A stretch of DNA of 64,000 nucleotides, taken from assembly GCA_900239685.1 (NCBI GenBank), contig OENT01000025.1:1-64000 (forward strand), given 5' to 3'. Source of the DNA: Rotaria macrura. Its lineage: Eukaryota > Rotifera > Eurotatoria > Philodinida > Philodinidae. The notes beneath the pieces are model-generated. The model was given only the letters and a program-made list of their open reading frames with translations, was not told the DNA's origin and ran no database searches. The translations under genes were made by a program, and so were the position numbers. Positions 39,967 through 51,800 of the stretch are shown piece by piece (positions within the stretch are counted from its first letter, which is position 1; each line of letters begins with the position of its first letter).

Positions 39967-42837
39967 ATGTCGATTTTTTCAAGAGCTGCATCCATTCCAT
40001 CTCTACGAATACAATGTAATAGTGGACTTAAAAATGTCCTCTATTTTAAGCGTACTTTACAATCAACATCAACAGATTCCACACGTGACACAATGGAGCT
40101 AGACAGTGAAAATCAACGTGAAGATCAAGGGTAATAAACAAATAAATATATATATATATATCCGTTTCGATTTGTGTAATAAAATAATTATCTTGGTTTT
40201 TTAAAATTAATCGATAGGACTGGTTTTTATACAATGGTGGAAAAATTCTATGACCGTGCAGCTAAAATCCTTGAAGATAAATTAGTTGATGATATGAAAA
40301 AATCAAAACTAAGTGAAGAACAAAAACGTATTAAAGTGAGGGGAATATTAACGATGATGAAACCGCCAAATTATGTATTAGCTATAACATTTCCTGTACG
40401 ACGTGATAACGGTGAATGGGAATTAATTGAAGCATGGCGTGCACAACATTCTTTACATCGTACTCCTTGTAAAGGTGGTATACGTTACTCATTAGATGTT
40501 AATTTAGACGAAGTTAAGGCATTAGCAGCTTTAATGACATTCAAATGTGCATGTGTTAACGTACCATTCGGTGGTGCAAAAGCCGGTGTTAAGATAAACC
40601 CTAAAGGTAGGCAATCAAGAAACACAGTTTATATGATAAGAAAGACAAAAGTACACAATATTTTGTACTTATAGATTGGTCCGAAGGAGAGCTAGAACGT
40701 ATAACTCGACGATTAACAGTTGAATTAGCGAAAAAAGGCTTCATAGGACCAGGTATCGATGTTCCAGCACCAGATATGGGCACTGGTGAACGTGAAATGG
40801 CTTGGATTGCTGATACGTATGCATCGACAGTTGGTTGGGAAGATATAAATGCAATGGCATGTATTACTGGTAAACCTATTCTACAAGGTGGCATTCATGG
40901 ACGAACATCAGCTACTGGTCGTGGTTTATATCATGGCTTAGAAAATTTTATAAATGAAAAGTTTTATATGGATAAAGTCGGTTTAACAACTGGCTTACCT
41001 GGAAAAACATTTATTGTTCAAGTATAATTAATAACAATTAACTTTACATATGATATGTTGCATTATTATTCTTCGATAGGGTTTCGGTAACGTTGGTCTA
41101 CATTCAATGCGTTATTTGACACGACATGGAGCGAAATGCATCGGTGTACTTGAATGGGATGGAGCTATTGTTAATCCTGATGGAATCAATCCAAAAGCAC
41201 TTGAAGATTATAAATTTGAGAATGGTACCATAGTTGGATTTCCAGGTGCAAAACCTTATGAAAATGTTGATAAGCGAGAATTACTTTGCGAACCATGCGA
41301 TATACTTGTGCCTGCTGCCAGCGAACAACAGATTACATCAAGAAATGCACGTCGTATCAAAGCTAAGGTGAAGTTTTATGTTTTCTATTCAGGTTAATTA
41401 AATTAATTATTGAATAGATCATTGCCGAAGGAGCTAATGGGCCAACAACACCGGCCGCAGATAAAATTCTTCTTTCAAAAAAAGTTCTAGTTATTCCAGA
41501 TATGTACATCGTAAGTATTTATTCTTGTAAAATGTTTCTGTCGAAAAAAGCTATGTATTATCTTAATGCAGAATGCAGGTGGTGTTACAGTATCGTATTT
41601 TGAATGGCTTAAAAATTTGAATCATTCATCTTATGGTCGATTAACATTCAAATATCAACGAGATACCAATTATTCACTTCTTGGTAAAATAAATTATTTC
41701 GTTATATTAAACTACATCTATACCATGGAACATAGTCAGACATAAGCTTTCAAAAATAGAAGTAACATGCTGAATCTTCATCTCCACTCCTTATCAGTGT
41801 TAAGTCATTCGTCATGCCAGGCATCACTAGATGCAGTGTACGAGTCTTATACATGGGCGGGACCAATAGTTTTTGGTACCGGTCCCGAGCAAAAAATAAA
41901 TTTTGGTCCCGGTTCCAGTCCCGGTCAAAAAAATGAAATTGGTCCTAGTCCCGTTGGGACCGGCACCGCGACCATGTTGCACATATCCAACTAGTGTAGA
42001 GCATTTCACACAGTACGGAATCATGATGATAACTAATTTGTAAATAGAAAATATATTATCTCTTATAGAGTTTATTTATTATGTTTTTGGTTTCGATAAC
42101 CATTTAGACGTATAATATTTAGTGTTTCTTCATGAATGCTATCTACTCTCTTTATAAGAATCATATGAATATTCAGTTCGATTTTTGAAACCGACTAACA
42201 AAATATATTTCTTTTTATTCGTTTGCATCGAACTTGTAACAAAATACACATGACACTTTGTATGGATTTATTATCAGTCAAATTTATTGTTCAATGAAAT
42301 AGGAAATATCAACTACCATAAATTTACACATTTGACTTCTCAGTGAAAAATTGTCAGATTTTATGAGAGTCTATGAGATTATCATCAGATTTTTGTGCAA
42401 CAATATCAAAACTAAAACTGATTGAAATTTTCCAAATCGAAGATAATTTGATTTTTAATCAAGTATAATTTTGATTTTAATCGAATTTTACTTGTTTTTA
42501 ATGAAAACTATACTTGATTTAAAGGATCATTTTTGAGTAAAAGTTACCCGTATAAACCAGATTAGAATCTGCATTAAAATCAAGTAAAATTTCATTAAAA
42601 TCAAAATTATACTTGATTTAAAAGATTGTTTTCGATTAAAAATCAAATAATCTTGGATTTGGAAAATTTCAATCGATTTTAATTTTGATTTTGTTGCACT
42701 AAAATTCGATGATAATCTCATAAAATCTGACAATTTTTCACTGGGTCATAACAGCACAATTAAATATCGCACACAACGATTTACAAAGTAGTTTATGTAT
42801 CGTTGTTTCATTTTCCGTTGATAACTCTATACGCTTA

Positions 42838-42872
<35 letters not shown>

Positions 42873-43589
42873 ATAGAGTTTGAGAAAGTATCGACTAGTG
42901 AACAAACGCTTACTACATTTATGAAACAGAAAGACAATGTTCATGTTTCGTATCGACTAAAAACACAAATAGACAAACAGAACACTGAAGACGAATTTTG
43001 TGAAAAATGTCGAAGCATGATTAATGAAAATTCTAAAGTACTTCGCTAACGAAGTACGCATGGGAGTGATTAAATAGATTATAATCATCTGATATTTACA
43101 CAATCAAGTTACCAAGTGATTCAGTCAAGCGTAGTATTTCTTTTTCTTCATATCAGACACAAGGCATTTCGAATAAATAGGACTGCATTTCATAATTCTA
43201 TGTGATAGATTATTTGTTTACATGATTTTTATTTTTACCTAAATCTAGAGAGTGTACAAAGTTCATTGGAAGATAAATTTGGAAAGATGGGAGGCAAAAT
43301 TCCAATCGTAAGACATATGATTTAGTTCCGATACCGTTTTGACAAGTATAAAACTAAAATATTTTTTTAGATTCCAAGTGATAACTTTTACAAGCGTATG
43401 GCGGGTGCATCTGAAGTTGATATTGTTCAATCCGGTCTTGAGCAAACAATGGAACGATCAGCACAAGCTATTATGCAAACAGCACAAAGTTGTAATCTTG
43501 ATTTAGATTTACGTACTGCTGCTTATGTAACAGCATTAGAAAAAATTTTCAATGTATATTCCGCTGCAGGGATGACATTTGGTGTTTAA
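39967..43589 (+). CDS. GLUD: Glutamate dehydrogenase, mitochondrial, tandem copy 1
   Basis: Interconverts glutamate and 2-oxoglutarate plus ammonia with NAD(P). Eight exons in phase, 39967-40130, 40218-40606, 40675-41021, 41080-41367, 41418-41510, 41572-41683, 43249-43307 and 43371-43589, give 556 residues. The N-terminus [20 protein letters not shown] is presequence-like. Conserved pieces are the substrate segment [26 protein letters not shown] with its catalytic lysine, [13 protein letters not shown] with the catalytic Asp, the nucleotide-fold [13 protein letters not shown], and the antenna-region/C-terminal [20 protein letters not shown]. It has Asn in CVNVPFGG where copy 2 and vertebrates have Asp. 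Intron 6 (41684-43248, 1565 bp) holds a GGTCCC-rich patch and a MITE. An acceptor-like AG ends 2 nt upstream of the ATG. The reading frame is intact. Confidence 0.96.
41845..41990. repeat. GGTCCCGG-rich interspersed patch in GDH1 intron 6
   Basis: Repeated GGTCCCGG/GGGACCGG units (GGTACCGGTCCCGAGC, TTGGTCCCGGTTCCAGTCCC, CCGTTGGGACCGGCACCG) form a GC-rich island of about 145 bp in AT-rich intron DNA. The units occur in both orientations. The origin is unknown; a decayed mobile element is possible. Confidence 0.65.
42341..42745. mobile_element. Foldback MITE inside GDH1 intron 6 (family copy 3)
   Basis: The ends are CAGTGAAAAATTGTCAGATT (42341) and its inverse AATCTGACAATTTTTCACTG, closing with GG at 42745. 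The long arms are diverged reverse complements, sharing TGATTTTTAATC, ATTTTGATTTTAATC and TTTTTGTGCAACAA-like words with the other two copies. There is no ORF. It lies between exons 6 and 7 of GDH copy 1. Confidence 0.82.
42841..42868. repeat. TA dinucleotide microsatellite
   Basis: An uninterrupted run of about 13 TA units lies in GDH1 intron 6, just downstream of the MITE. Confidence 0.9.
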
Positions 43590-43687
43590 AACATGGTACA
43601 ATGAGTATTGACATAGATGGACTATGTTGTTTCTTTATCAGATATTTATATATTCCAAAAGAAAAGATTAACGTCCTAAAAAAAAAC

Positions 43688-43693
43688 AATAAA
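43688..43693 (+). promoter_or_regulatory. Candidate poly(A) signal of GDH copy 1
   Basis: AATAAA lies 99 nt after the GDH1 stop and only 54 nt before the GDH2 start codon, so the two transcripts must be processed within the same short spacer. Confidence 0.55.
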
Positions 43694-43719
43694 CTCAGAC
43701 ATAGAAAGACAATTTTTAA

Positions 43720-43733
43720 ATTTTAGATTATAG
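43720..43733 (+). promoter_or_regulatory. Splice-acceptor-like site upstream of GDH copy 2
   Basis: AATTTTTAAATTTTAG ends at 43726, with a second TATAG at 43733, 13-20 nt before the GDH2 ATG and just after the GDH1 AATAAA. No matching cis donor is obvious in the 157-bp spacer. Candidate spliced-leader acceptor. Confidence 0.45.
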
Positions 43734-43746
43734 AAGAAAAGAAAAC

Positions 43747-46524
43747 ATGTTGAGCGTAGCTGTTCGTACTAACCAATCGTTATCACGACTTGCAAGTCTT
43801 TCATATCATACATCAGCTGTATTGAATTCTGCATCTCAATTAGCAAACACTGAAGCGCCATCAGGACATTTTGGTTTTTATCGTCAAGTTGAATTATTTT
43901 ATGATCGTGCTGCCAAAATTCTCGAAGATAAATTAGTCGACGACATGAAGAAAACTAAATTATCCGATGATTTAAAACGTAAAAAAGTTCAAGGCATATT
44001 AAAAATTATTAAACCATGTAATCATGTACTCGAAATACGTTTTCCCATACGAAGAGATAACGGAGAATTACATATGATTGAAGCATATCGTGCACAACAC
44101 TCACAACATCGTACTCCGTGCAAAGGTGGCATACGTTACTCATTAGATGTTAATTTAGATGAAGTTAAAGCACTAGCAGCTTTAATGACTTATAAATGTG
44201 CCTGTGTTGATGTGCCATTCGGAGGTGGAAAAGCTGGTGTTAAGATTAATCCAAAAGGTACTGAATAAAATCTATTTATTATTGTTAATCGAAACAAATC
44301 CCACCGCTTTTTTCTATTGATAAGATTGGTCGGAATCGGAATTGGAACGTATAACTCGACGATTAACAGTTGAATTAGCGAAAAAAGGCTTCATAGGACC
44401 CGGTATCGATGTTCCAGCACCAGATATGGGTACTGGTGAGCGTGAAATGGCTTGGATTGCTGATACGTATGCATCGACAGTTGGTTGGGATGACATTCAT
44501 GCTAATGGTTGTGTCACTGGTAAACCGATTCTTGTTGGAGGTATTCATGGACGAACATCAGCTACTGGTCGTGGTTTATATCATGGTTTAGATAATTTTG
44601 TTAATGAAGCTTCGTTTATGTAAGAATATGATTGAATAAGATATCTACTGTTTAGATTAAGCAGTATAATGAGTTGACAGATGAAATACTATAAATTGTC
44701 GTTCTGTTTGTTCAATATGTGATCATGAAAAATTCTAGCGACCGAATTTTGACTTCGAAGATTTTGTGTCGAAGCTAGTATTATAAACTAGACATAATGA
44801 ATTACAGTATCTAATTTTTCTTTTAGGGGCATGGTTGGTCTTTTACCGGGTCTCGCTGGTAAAACGTTCATTTTACAAGTAAAAAATATTGTTCAAGACA
44901 ATAGAAACTAATGAAAGAAAAAAAAATCCGTTTTTTTGACCATAGGGATTCGGTAACGTTGGTTTACATTCGATGCGTTATTTGACAAGACATGGAGCGA
45001 AATGTATCGGTGTACTCGAATGGGATGGAGCTATTGTTAATCCTGATGGAATTGATCCAAAAGCGCTTGAAGATTATAAATTTGAGAATGGAACTATTCG
45101 AGGCTTTCCAGGATCTAAGCCGTATGCAAAAGAGCCAAAAGAAGAATTACTTTGCGAACCATGTGATATTCTTGTACCAGCTGCTAGTGAAAGACAAATA
45201 ACTTCGGAAAATGCTGAACGTATTCAAGCTCGAATCATCGCTGAAGTACATCTAGTTTTGTTATTATCTATCAACAATAGAGATGATCGTCTATGTTTAG
45301 GGTGCTAATGGTCCAACAACACCAGAAGCGGATGCAATATTAATAAAAAATAATATTCTTGTTATTCCAGGTATGTTACAAACGTTTTTAGGGCGAGTAA
45401 AAAATGCACTGAACAAATTTGCATTGAATTCTCGTTGCTAGACCTGTATATCAATGCCGGTGGTGTAACTGTATCATATTTTGAATGGTTGAAAAATTTA
45501 AGTCATGTTAGTTATGGTCGATTAACATTTAAATACCAACGTGATACAAATTATTCATTACTTGGTAAGTTCTAGGTTTTCATCTCAGATATTGTCTCAT
45601 TGATGTTATTATAGAATCGGTTCAAGGTTCATTAGAATCCAAATTCGGTCGCATGGTATGTATCTATCTTTTGGAAGGCCATTATCAAGATGTATTAACG
45701 TTTATGGGATGAAAATTTTATATTCCTATTCTTTGCACAATTCGTATTAAGAGACTGTCGAGTCAAAAAATCTGGAATACACACACCAAAATCGAACTTC
45801 TGGGAATATCAATAAAAAAAAACGTTTTCAATGTGTCTTAATAATTGTTTTGAGAAAACCTCATAATTTTTTCCTCGTATTTAGATTGAACAACTAATAG
45901 GTATTACACATGTTTCAAATCATATTGATACACATCGTATAGGGAAAAATGAAGTTTGATGTTTCGAGCAAGATCTAAGAGACTCTGATCCTTGTAGACA
46001 TTTTTGATAAACAGTCAAAGATGCGTCCATTTCTGAGGGATGAAAAAACATATGTTGAAGAACAGTATACAACAATATAATCTCTCTTATGAGTAGTGGA
46101 ACTCGTGTTATACTGTCTCTCATGTAATAATCTTGTTTCAATTAAGCAAACAAATTTATTGTTTTCATTAGTCTAAAGTCATTTCTATTTTACTAATTCT
46201 AGGGTGGCCACATTCCCATTGTAAGTATTAAAATTTTGCTGTTTTCCTTTCTGAGAAATTCAATTTCATAATGATTTTTTTCCTATTTTTCTTTACATCA
46301 CAAAGAAACCAAGTGAAGAATTTTTGAAACGTATGGCTGGTGCATCTGAGAAAGATATCGTACATTCGGGTCTCGAACAAACAATGGAAAAAGCAGCACG
46401 CGCCATTATGCAAACGGCTATTCATTATAATCTTGGTCTTGATATTCGTACAGCAGCTTATGTAAATGCGATTGAAAAAATTTATAAAGTTTATGTTAGT
46501 GCTGGCATTACATTTGGATCATAA
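43747..46524 (+). CDS. GLUD: Glutamate dehydrogenase, mitochondrial, tandem copy 2
   Basis: Same enzyme family as copy 1. Nine exons in phase, 43747-44257, 44325-44619, 44827-44878, 44946-45245, 45301-45370, 45442-45564, 45615-45655, 46203-46220 and 46306-46524, give 542 residues. The N-terminus [20 protein letters not shown] is a presequence unlike that of copy 1 and lacks copy 1's first intron. [55 protein letters not shown] and [20 protein letters not shown] are all present, closer to vertebrate GDH at several positions than copy 1. One exon is only 18 nt (46203-46220, residues GGHIPI). AATAAA at 46728-46733 follows. Intact catalytic residues suggest that both copies are active. Confidence 0.96.
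46203..46220 (+). other. GLUD: 18-nt GDH2 microexon
   Basis: GGTGGCCACATTCCCATT between AG (46201-46202) and GTAAG (46221) encodes GGHIPI, the piece needed between the exon ending FGRM and the one starting KPSEEF. In copy 1 the equivalent GGKIPI is part of the preceding 59-nt exon. Confidence 0.88.
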
Positions 46525-47399
46525 ATTTCATATTAACCATTTGTTCTTCGTAGAGACAAACCTCTTAAATGAAAAGAAAGAAAACTTGTAAACAAATATT
46601 CAGCATCACTTTTTCTTCTGAGCATATTTGTTTATTATTGTGACTCATCTAATTTTAAAATTACTTTCTAGATTTGTTCATTATCAATTGATTTATCAGA
46701 ACAGTTTCTATCTAAGGTTTATTTAGCAATAAATATCAAAGAGAATTAAAACTCGAATTACTTCGTATTTGTGTTTAATGATGCAAAAGTGATTTCTATT
46801 AAGTATGATTGATTATTTCAAGAATTAATGCTACAGTTTACATTGAATTCTTTCGCATGAAACAGCTACAGATAAGAAGAACGATGATTCCTAGTGCAAA
46901 AGATGATTTGTGTTTTATGGGGTGTGCGTGTGTGCAATAATTCAATGCAAAAGCATTCAATTTCGATATTGATGGCTTGTGAGCATCAACGATTGATGGA
47001 CAATGAAAAAAATTACTTCTAAAAGAAAAACTATTCAAACGAGTAACTAACCGTGAGCATTGGTTTATGAACATGAAGTTTTGTTTACCATGACGATAAT
47101 AATGCAAAATAATTATCAAGACTATAGAAAGTTATATCAAGCACATAATAAATGATTAAATATCAATCATAGTTTTTGTGATCACGAAATCGAACAAATG
47201 AGAAATATTCAAGATTAGAACAAGACTATCTTAGCTGTCGTATCTAAATATCTTGAATTTCTCTTTGGTTCTAAGCTAATCAGCTAGTAAATTGTATCAA
47301 TCGAATTATGATCGAAGAGAGATGAATTCTGAACAAGAGTAGCTTCCGATACAATATTGAATGTAGCTGCACATAACAAAAAATTTCACATCGAGCATA
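46525..47399. other. Intergenic, AT-rich, 3' of GDH copy 2
   Basis: It contains the GDH2 3' flank with the poly(A) signal. No gene recognised. Confidence 0.45.
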
Positions 47400-48880
47400 T
47401 TTCATCTGACTTAGTTTTCAACAGTAAGAGGGATCATTTTGGAGTAAAAAATGTAGAAACCTCGTACTCAAATCCGAGTGTTATGTGTACTTCAAAAAGT
47501 GAAGCTAACGGAAGATTAATTCTTATCGAACTGTCTATAAAAAAAACGCCTAGCAGTGTCAATATACATCAGTTTCTCATAGCTTTTGGGAAGAGCAACA
47601 TTGAGGAAGCTTCAGGGTCTTCTCATCTCAAAAATCGATTTTAGCCCAGGAACGTTCATATTACATGAAACTTACAGGATATGTTAGGCTTGGTACAAAA
47701 AAGCTATGGTTAAAGTTTCAACCCTATATCATGGTGTGTGACTGAGATGTGGGCCTGATATCCATCAAAATAGGGACTTTGGCAACCCAAATTTATTGGT
47801 GCCGGTTCATGATATATCTTTGATGTTTTTTCTTAGAAAGAACATTTCAACATGGAGGACAGTACAGAGTCCTTTTTTATTAAATCTTACTTTTTCAGGG
47901 TAAAACAGGAATCACAACTTCGATGACTTCAAAAAACCCTTAAAAAGGGGAATTTTTCAATAGATATCCCTTGTTATATAGCCATAAAGAACGGTCTACA
48001 AAACAAGGACTCCGGAGTGCGCTGCACCTTGACATGTTCTTTCAAAAAAAAAAGCTTTTCATTCATTGAATGGGCCTGAACTTAGAAATTCGGGTTGCGC
48101 GTTCGAGACATCGTGCATTGAAAAAAAACGAAAAATATTCATTGAAACGACATTTTTCAATATTTGAGAATTCTTGACAAAAATTCAGTTTTTGTGAGGG
48201 AGCTTACAGAAATCCTCAAAGTTTCTAAGCAAAACGAGGTTTCGGGTAAAAACCGATATAAACTCTGAAACAGCGAAAAACGAGCTATCTGCGGATGCAT
48301 TTATCTAAATTTTTGACAAAAGTTTAGTTTTTGTTTTTTTTGGGTGAGGGGGGAGGGGGAGGTTGGCCTTAAACGTACCATATTTACCTCTATGATATAA
48401 CATCATTTAGAGCTCTTGACAAGTTCTGTCTCATTGAAAAAAACAACGTTAGCTCTATGGGAAATAAACACATACAGACAAAGTGTCAGTATACGTCAGT
48501 TTTTCACAGCGTTTGGGTACTGATTTATTATGGAAATTTCATACGCAGCATATTTACCCCTAAAACTTAGAGTCATTTTGTAGCCCATAAAATGCTCTAT
48601 CGAATGGTATATAATAGTTTAGTTTTAATTTTGACTATGAAAAAAATTTTTGATTTGCGAAAATTGGAATGGGTCAATATTTGCATAGAAAATAATGATA
48701 TTTCTTGCTGTAACTCAGTAAATCCTTAACGAATTATTCTCACTTTCGAATTCAATCAAGATATTTATGAGATAGTGTTATGTAAAAAATGTCATGACAA
48801 TCGAATTACCCTTTCAGGAGTCATCGTGTAAACAGCCGGACGGACACACTGACCGATTCTATAATGCACTCACTTTTTGA
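47400..48880. repeat. Dispersed-repeat-like block with diverged internal repeat
   Basis: A block of distinct composition (runs such as AAAAAACCCTTAAAAAGGGG and GGTGAGGGGGGAGGGGGAGG) contains a diverged direct repeat about 920 bp apart: AGTGTCAATATACATCAG near 47565 and AGTGTCAGTATACGTCAG near 48485, each followed by TTTCTCATAGC/TTTTCACAGC and TTTGGG. It ends in CCGGACGGACACACTGACCG, a style seen in non-coding parts of animal dispersed repeats. No protein domain was recognised in any frame. Confidence 0.45.
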
Positions 48881-51800
48881 GTACACAAAAAGGAAGCGTT
48901 TGTGTCATCCTAGTACTTCATTTTAGTGATCATTAAATTAATTCGGTACATACATCGATTAGAGCAAGAGATTTGCCGTTGGACTTTTGAGAAATTCTGT
49001 CAGGTAGAGTATCTGCTGAGAAAGAGAATTCATTGACAAACATATGATTCTGACACTGAAGATCTTCAGAAATACGAAAATAATTTTGAAAAATCTTATT
49101 CGTGTTAGATAATTTGAAGAAATGGATGAATTTTATTATTTTCTATCGGAAGAAAATGGAAAAATAACTTGAAAAAACATTTATCTTCACTGGATGGAAA
49201 TATTTCAATTAATGTTTCATTAATTATCAATGATCGATTTCTGTACTACATTTGTAGAAATATTGCATGAACCACAATAGAAAAAGAATTACTCATATGA
49301 CCAGAATACTAAAATAGGATATTTTATTTATATTGAAAGATGATGAAATTCTCTCGTACAAGCTAGAACTATGAATACTTGGGAATTATGAATATTTTAC
49401 GAGTTCACATTATCTATTTAACACAATAGTCTTTTTTTCGGAAGAATTCACTGTAATAAATAGGATATTTTAGATTAGAATCGGAGTAATTTCTAAAAGA
49501 ATTGTTGATAACAGCGAATCATGTACTTAACCAACGAACAATGATAGAACTCGTCGACTTCTGGTTGGGTTCACCAATGTCGTCACATAGGCAGCTTTTG
49601 CAGGCATTGTTTCGGGAAATACTCAAATGCCTACCTATGATATCCTACGTACGTCTTTCATATTGCTAATAATAGTGGATAAAAACAGAGTACGATAACA
49701 GAAACTAATTCGTGGTTGGCTTATGTTATTGCTTTAATCCTAAGTCAAGTTCTTAGCGTCCTCCTTTCTAGATATGAAATGATTTATTTGAATCAGATTT
49801 TATTTACATCATTTTCTTGATTAAAATAAACAAAATATGTATTTTATTTTTATAAGTGTTTATTTAATTAAAATTAATTTTCAAAAATTCGTTAAAATCT
49901 CCTAAAGAATTAATTTGTTTTACATACTTTGTTATTAATAAATGTTTTAATTTCAATTCCTGTTAATTCAAACAAATTTGATTTCTTTCAAAAATAAAAA
50001 CATTGATTAAAATTTGATTTTTTTTTAAATTGATTTGAAACAGTTCGTTCAATTCATTGAAATAAATACTTTGTCTTATCTCAAATATGACACTCAAAAT
50101 AGAATTCTTATTCGATCGAGTCACATGCAGATGATTGTTTTCTCAATCATTCAAAACATTTTGGTGATTTCAGAACAGCGAATCTCATGCACGGTAGGGT
50201 CGGATCAAGGAAAAACATTCGATGGGCTAGTTATCTTTTGAAACTTTTTTCAACAGATATCTTGACTTGCCATACTAATAGAAGCAATGTATTATTATTC
50301 ATTTTTCTTTTTTTTTCATAAAATCAAGTTGCATGTTATGAAAAAATTCAAACAACAACATTAGCAGCAAAACCAATAAGCCAACAAAAGACACGTGGTT
50401 GGTTTTTGAATAATTGTTGACAGAAACGTGATAGAATGGTGCGATATTCACAGTCGGAAAGAGCGAATACCGGAGCAGGAATGCATTGGAAAACCAAAAT
50501 ATTTTAAAGAATGTTCCCATAAGAAAACCTTGAACTTGCAAAAAGTAGTCCTATTCCAGGGACAACTAGCAAGACCCAGTTTCAGTTGAAAATATAATAT
50601 CTTTTGAAAAAGGACCATGCTCTTCAGTTGAAAATTTCAGGGTATTCTATGGTCTACTAGACACGTATCAAGGCAGATTTTAGCCAAAGATTTCAGAATT
50701 CTAATTTTTGAACATGGGTTAAAAATTCAGTTGATTTAGTTCTGCTTCTCAGTTAAAAGTTAGGAAACGCTGCAAATTCCAGCGTTCATATTGCAGGCAT
50801 TACTTAAAAGCATGCATGGGTTAACATGATAGACATGCCAACCGAGAGGAAAAAGTTACTGGTTTTCGAAAAATTTCTGAAAAATTTTCCAAAAAAATGT
50901 TTGTCTCTTCATGGCCAGATAGATTTAAAGTTCTGAGCGAACTTTTCGTAACGGTGAAATTCGCTCATCTCTATCATGACTTTCTATAGAAAAAAAAATA
51001 CATACTACTTTTTCCAATACTCCATTGATCGTATTACTATTTGAATATCGATTTACATGAGGCGTAGAGATGTACGTAACAATCGATGATGATCGTGAAT
51101 GACTCAGCAAAAACATTGTGTTGAGCATAATAACTGTTTCACTAGTCGACGGCAATACTCTTCTATGCTTCACCTTCTACACGCGTTCTAGCCGATCAAA
51201 AATTTTCTTGAATTTATCACGAAAGAATTGATAGACAACTTATGAAATCGATTGAATTTTGTTTTTGCATTGGGCCCGTTTTCATTCAAGGACGCCCATC
51301 GACATTTCAAGTCAACCCGGGCCGGCCTATGTTCTTTCAGCTTTTTAAAATTCAGTTCATAGAGATCTCTAAAGCACAATCATACTAACTCAGATCGACA
51401 GCTGTACCTGATTGTTTTATACTTGAGATATGCACATTTGACATGACAAACCAACCACATTTTCATTGAAATCTGCGGGGCATACCTGTGAACGTCTCTC
51501 TTGTGTGTATTGTTCATGTCAAATGTTGTTATTGGTATCGTGAACAAAAATTGATGTCATATCTAGTTTCGATCATGAATACCATTTTAACACTGACAGA
51601 CTAAAGAATGTTATGCTAAAGTATTGAAATCAGAAACATTCATGGAAAAATGGACCTTCGATATGAACGTTAGATAATACAATCCTTTTTTAAGTTGATG
51701 CGTGTGACATCTGTAAATCTTAAGTTACATGATGGCAACATTCTTTTATTATTTCCAAGAATGATGAATATTAATCGCTTGACTTTTTCTTAGAGCGATT

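Noticed and set aside
47357-47644. 95-codon plus-strand ORF
   Set aside because: It overlaps the diverged repeat block and has no recognisable domain; probably a chance frame.
48090-48125. GTTCGAGAC resembling a tRNA T-loop
   Set aside because: No matching acceptor, D-arm or anticodon stem could be formed around it.
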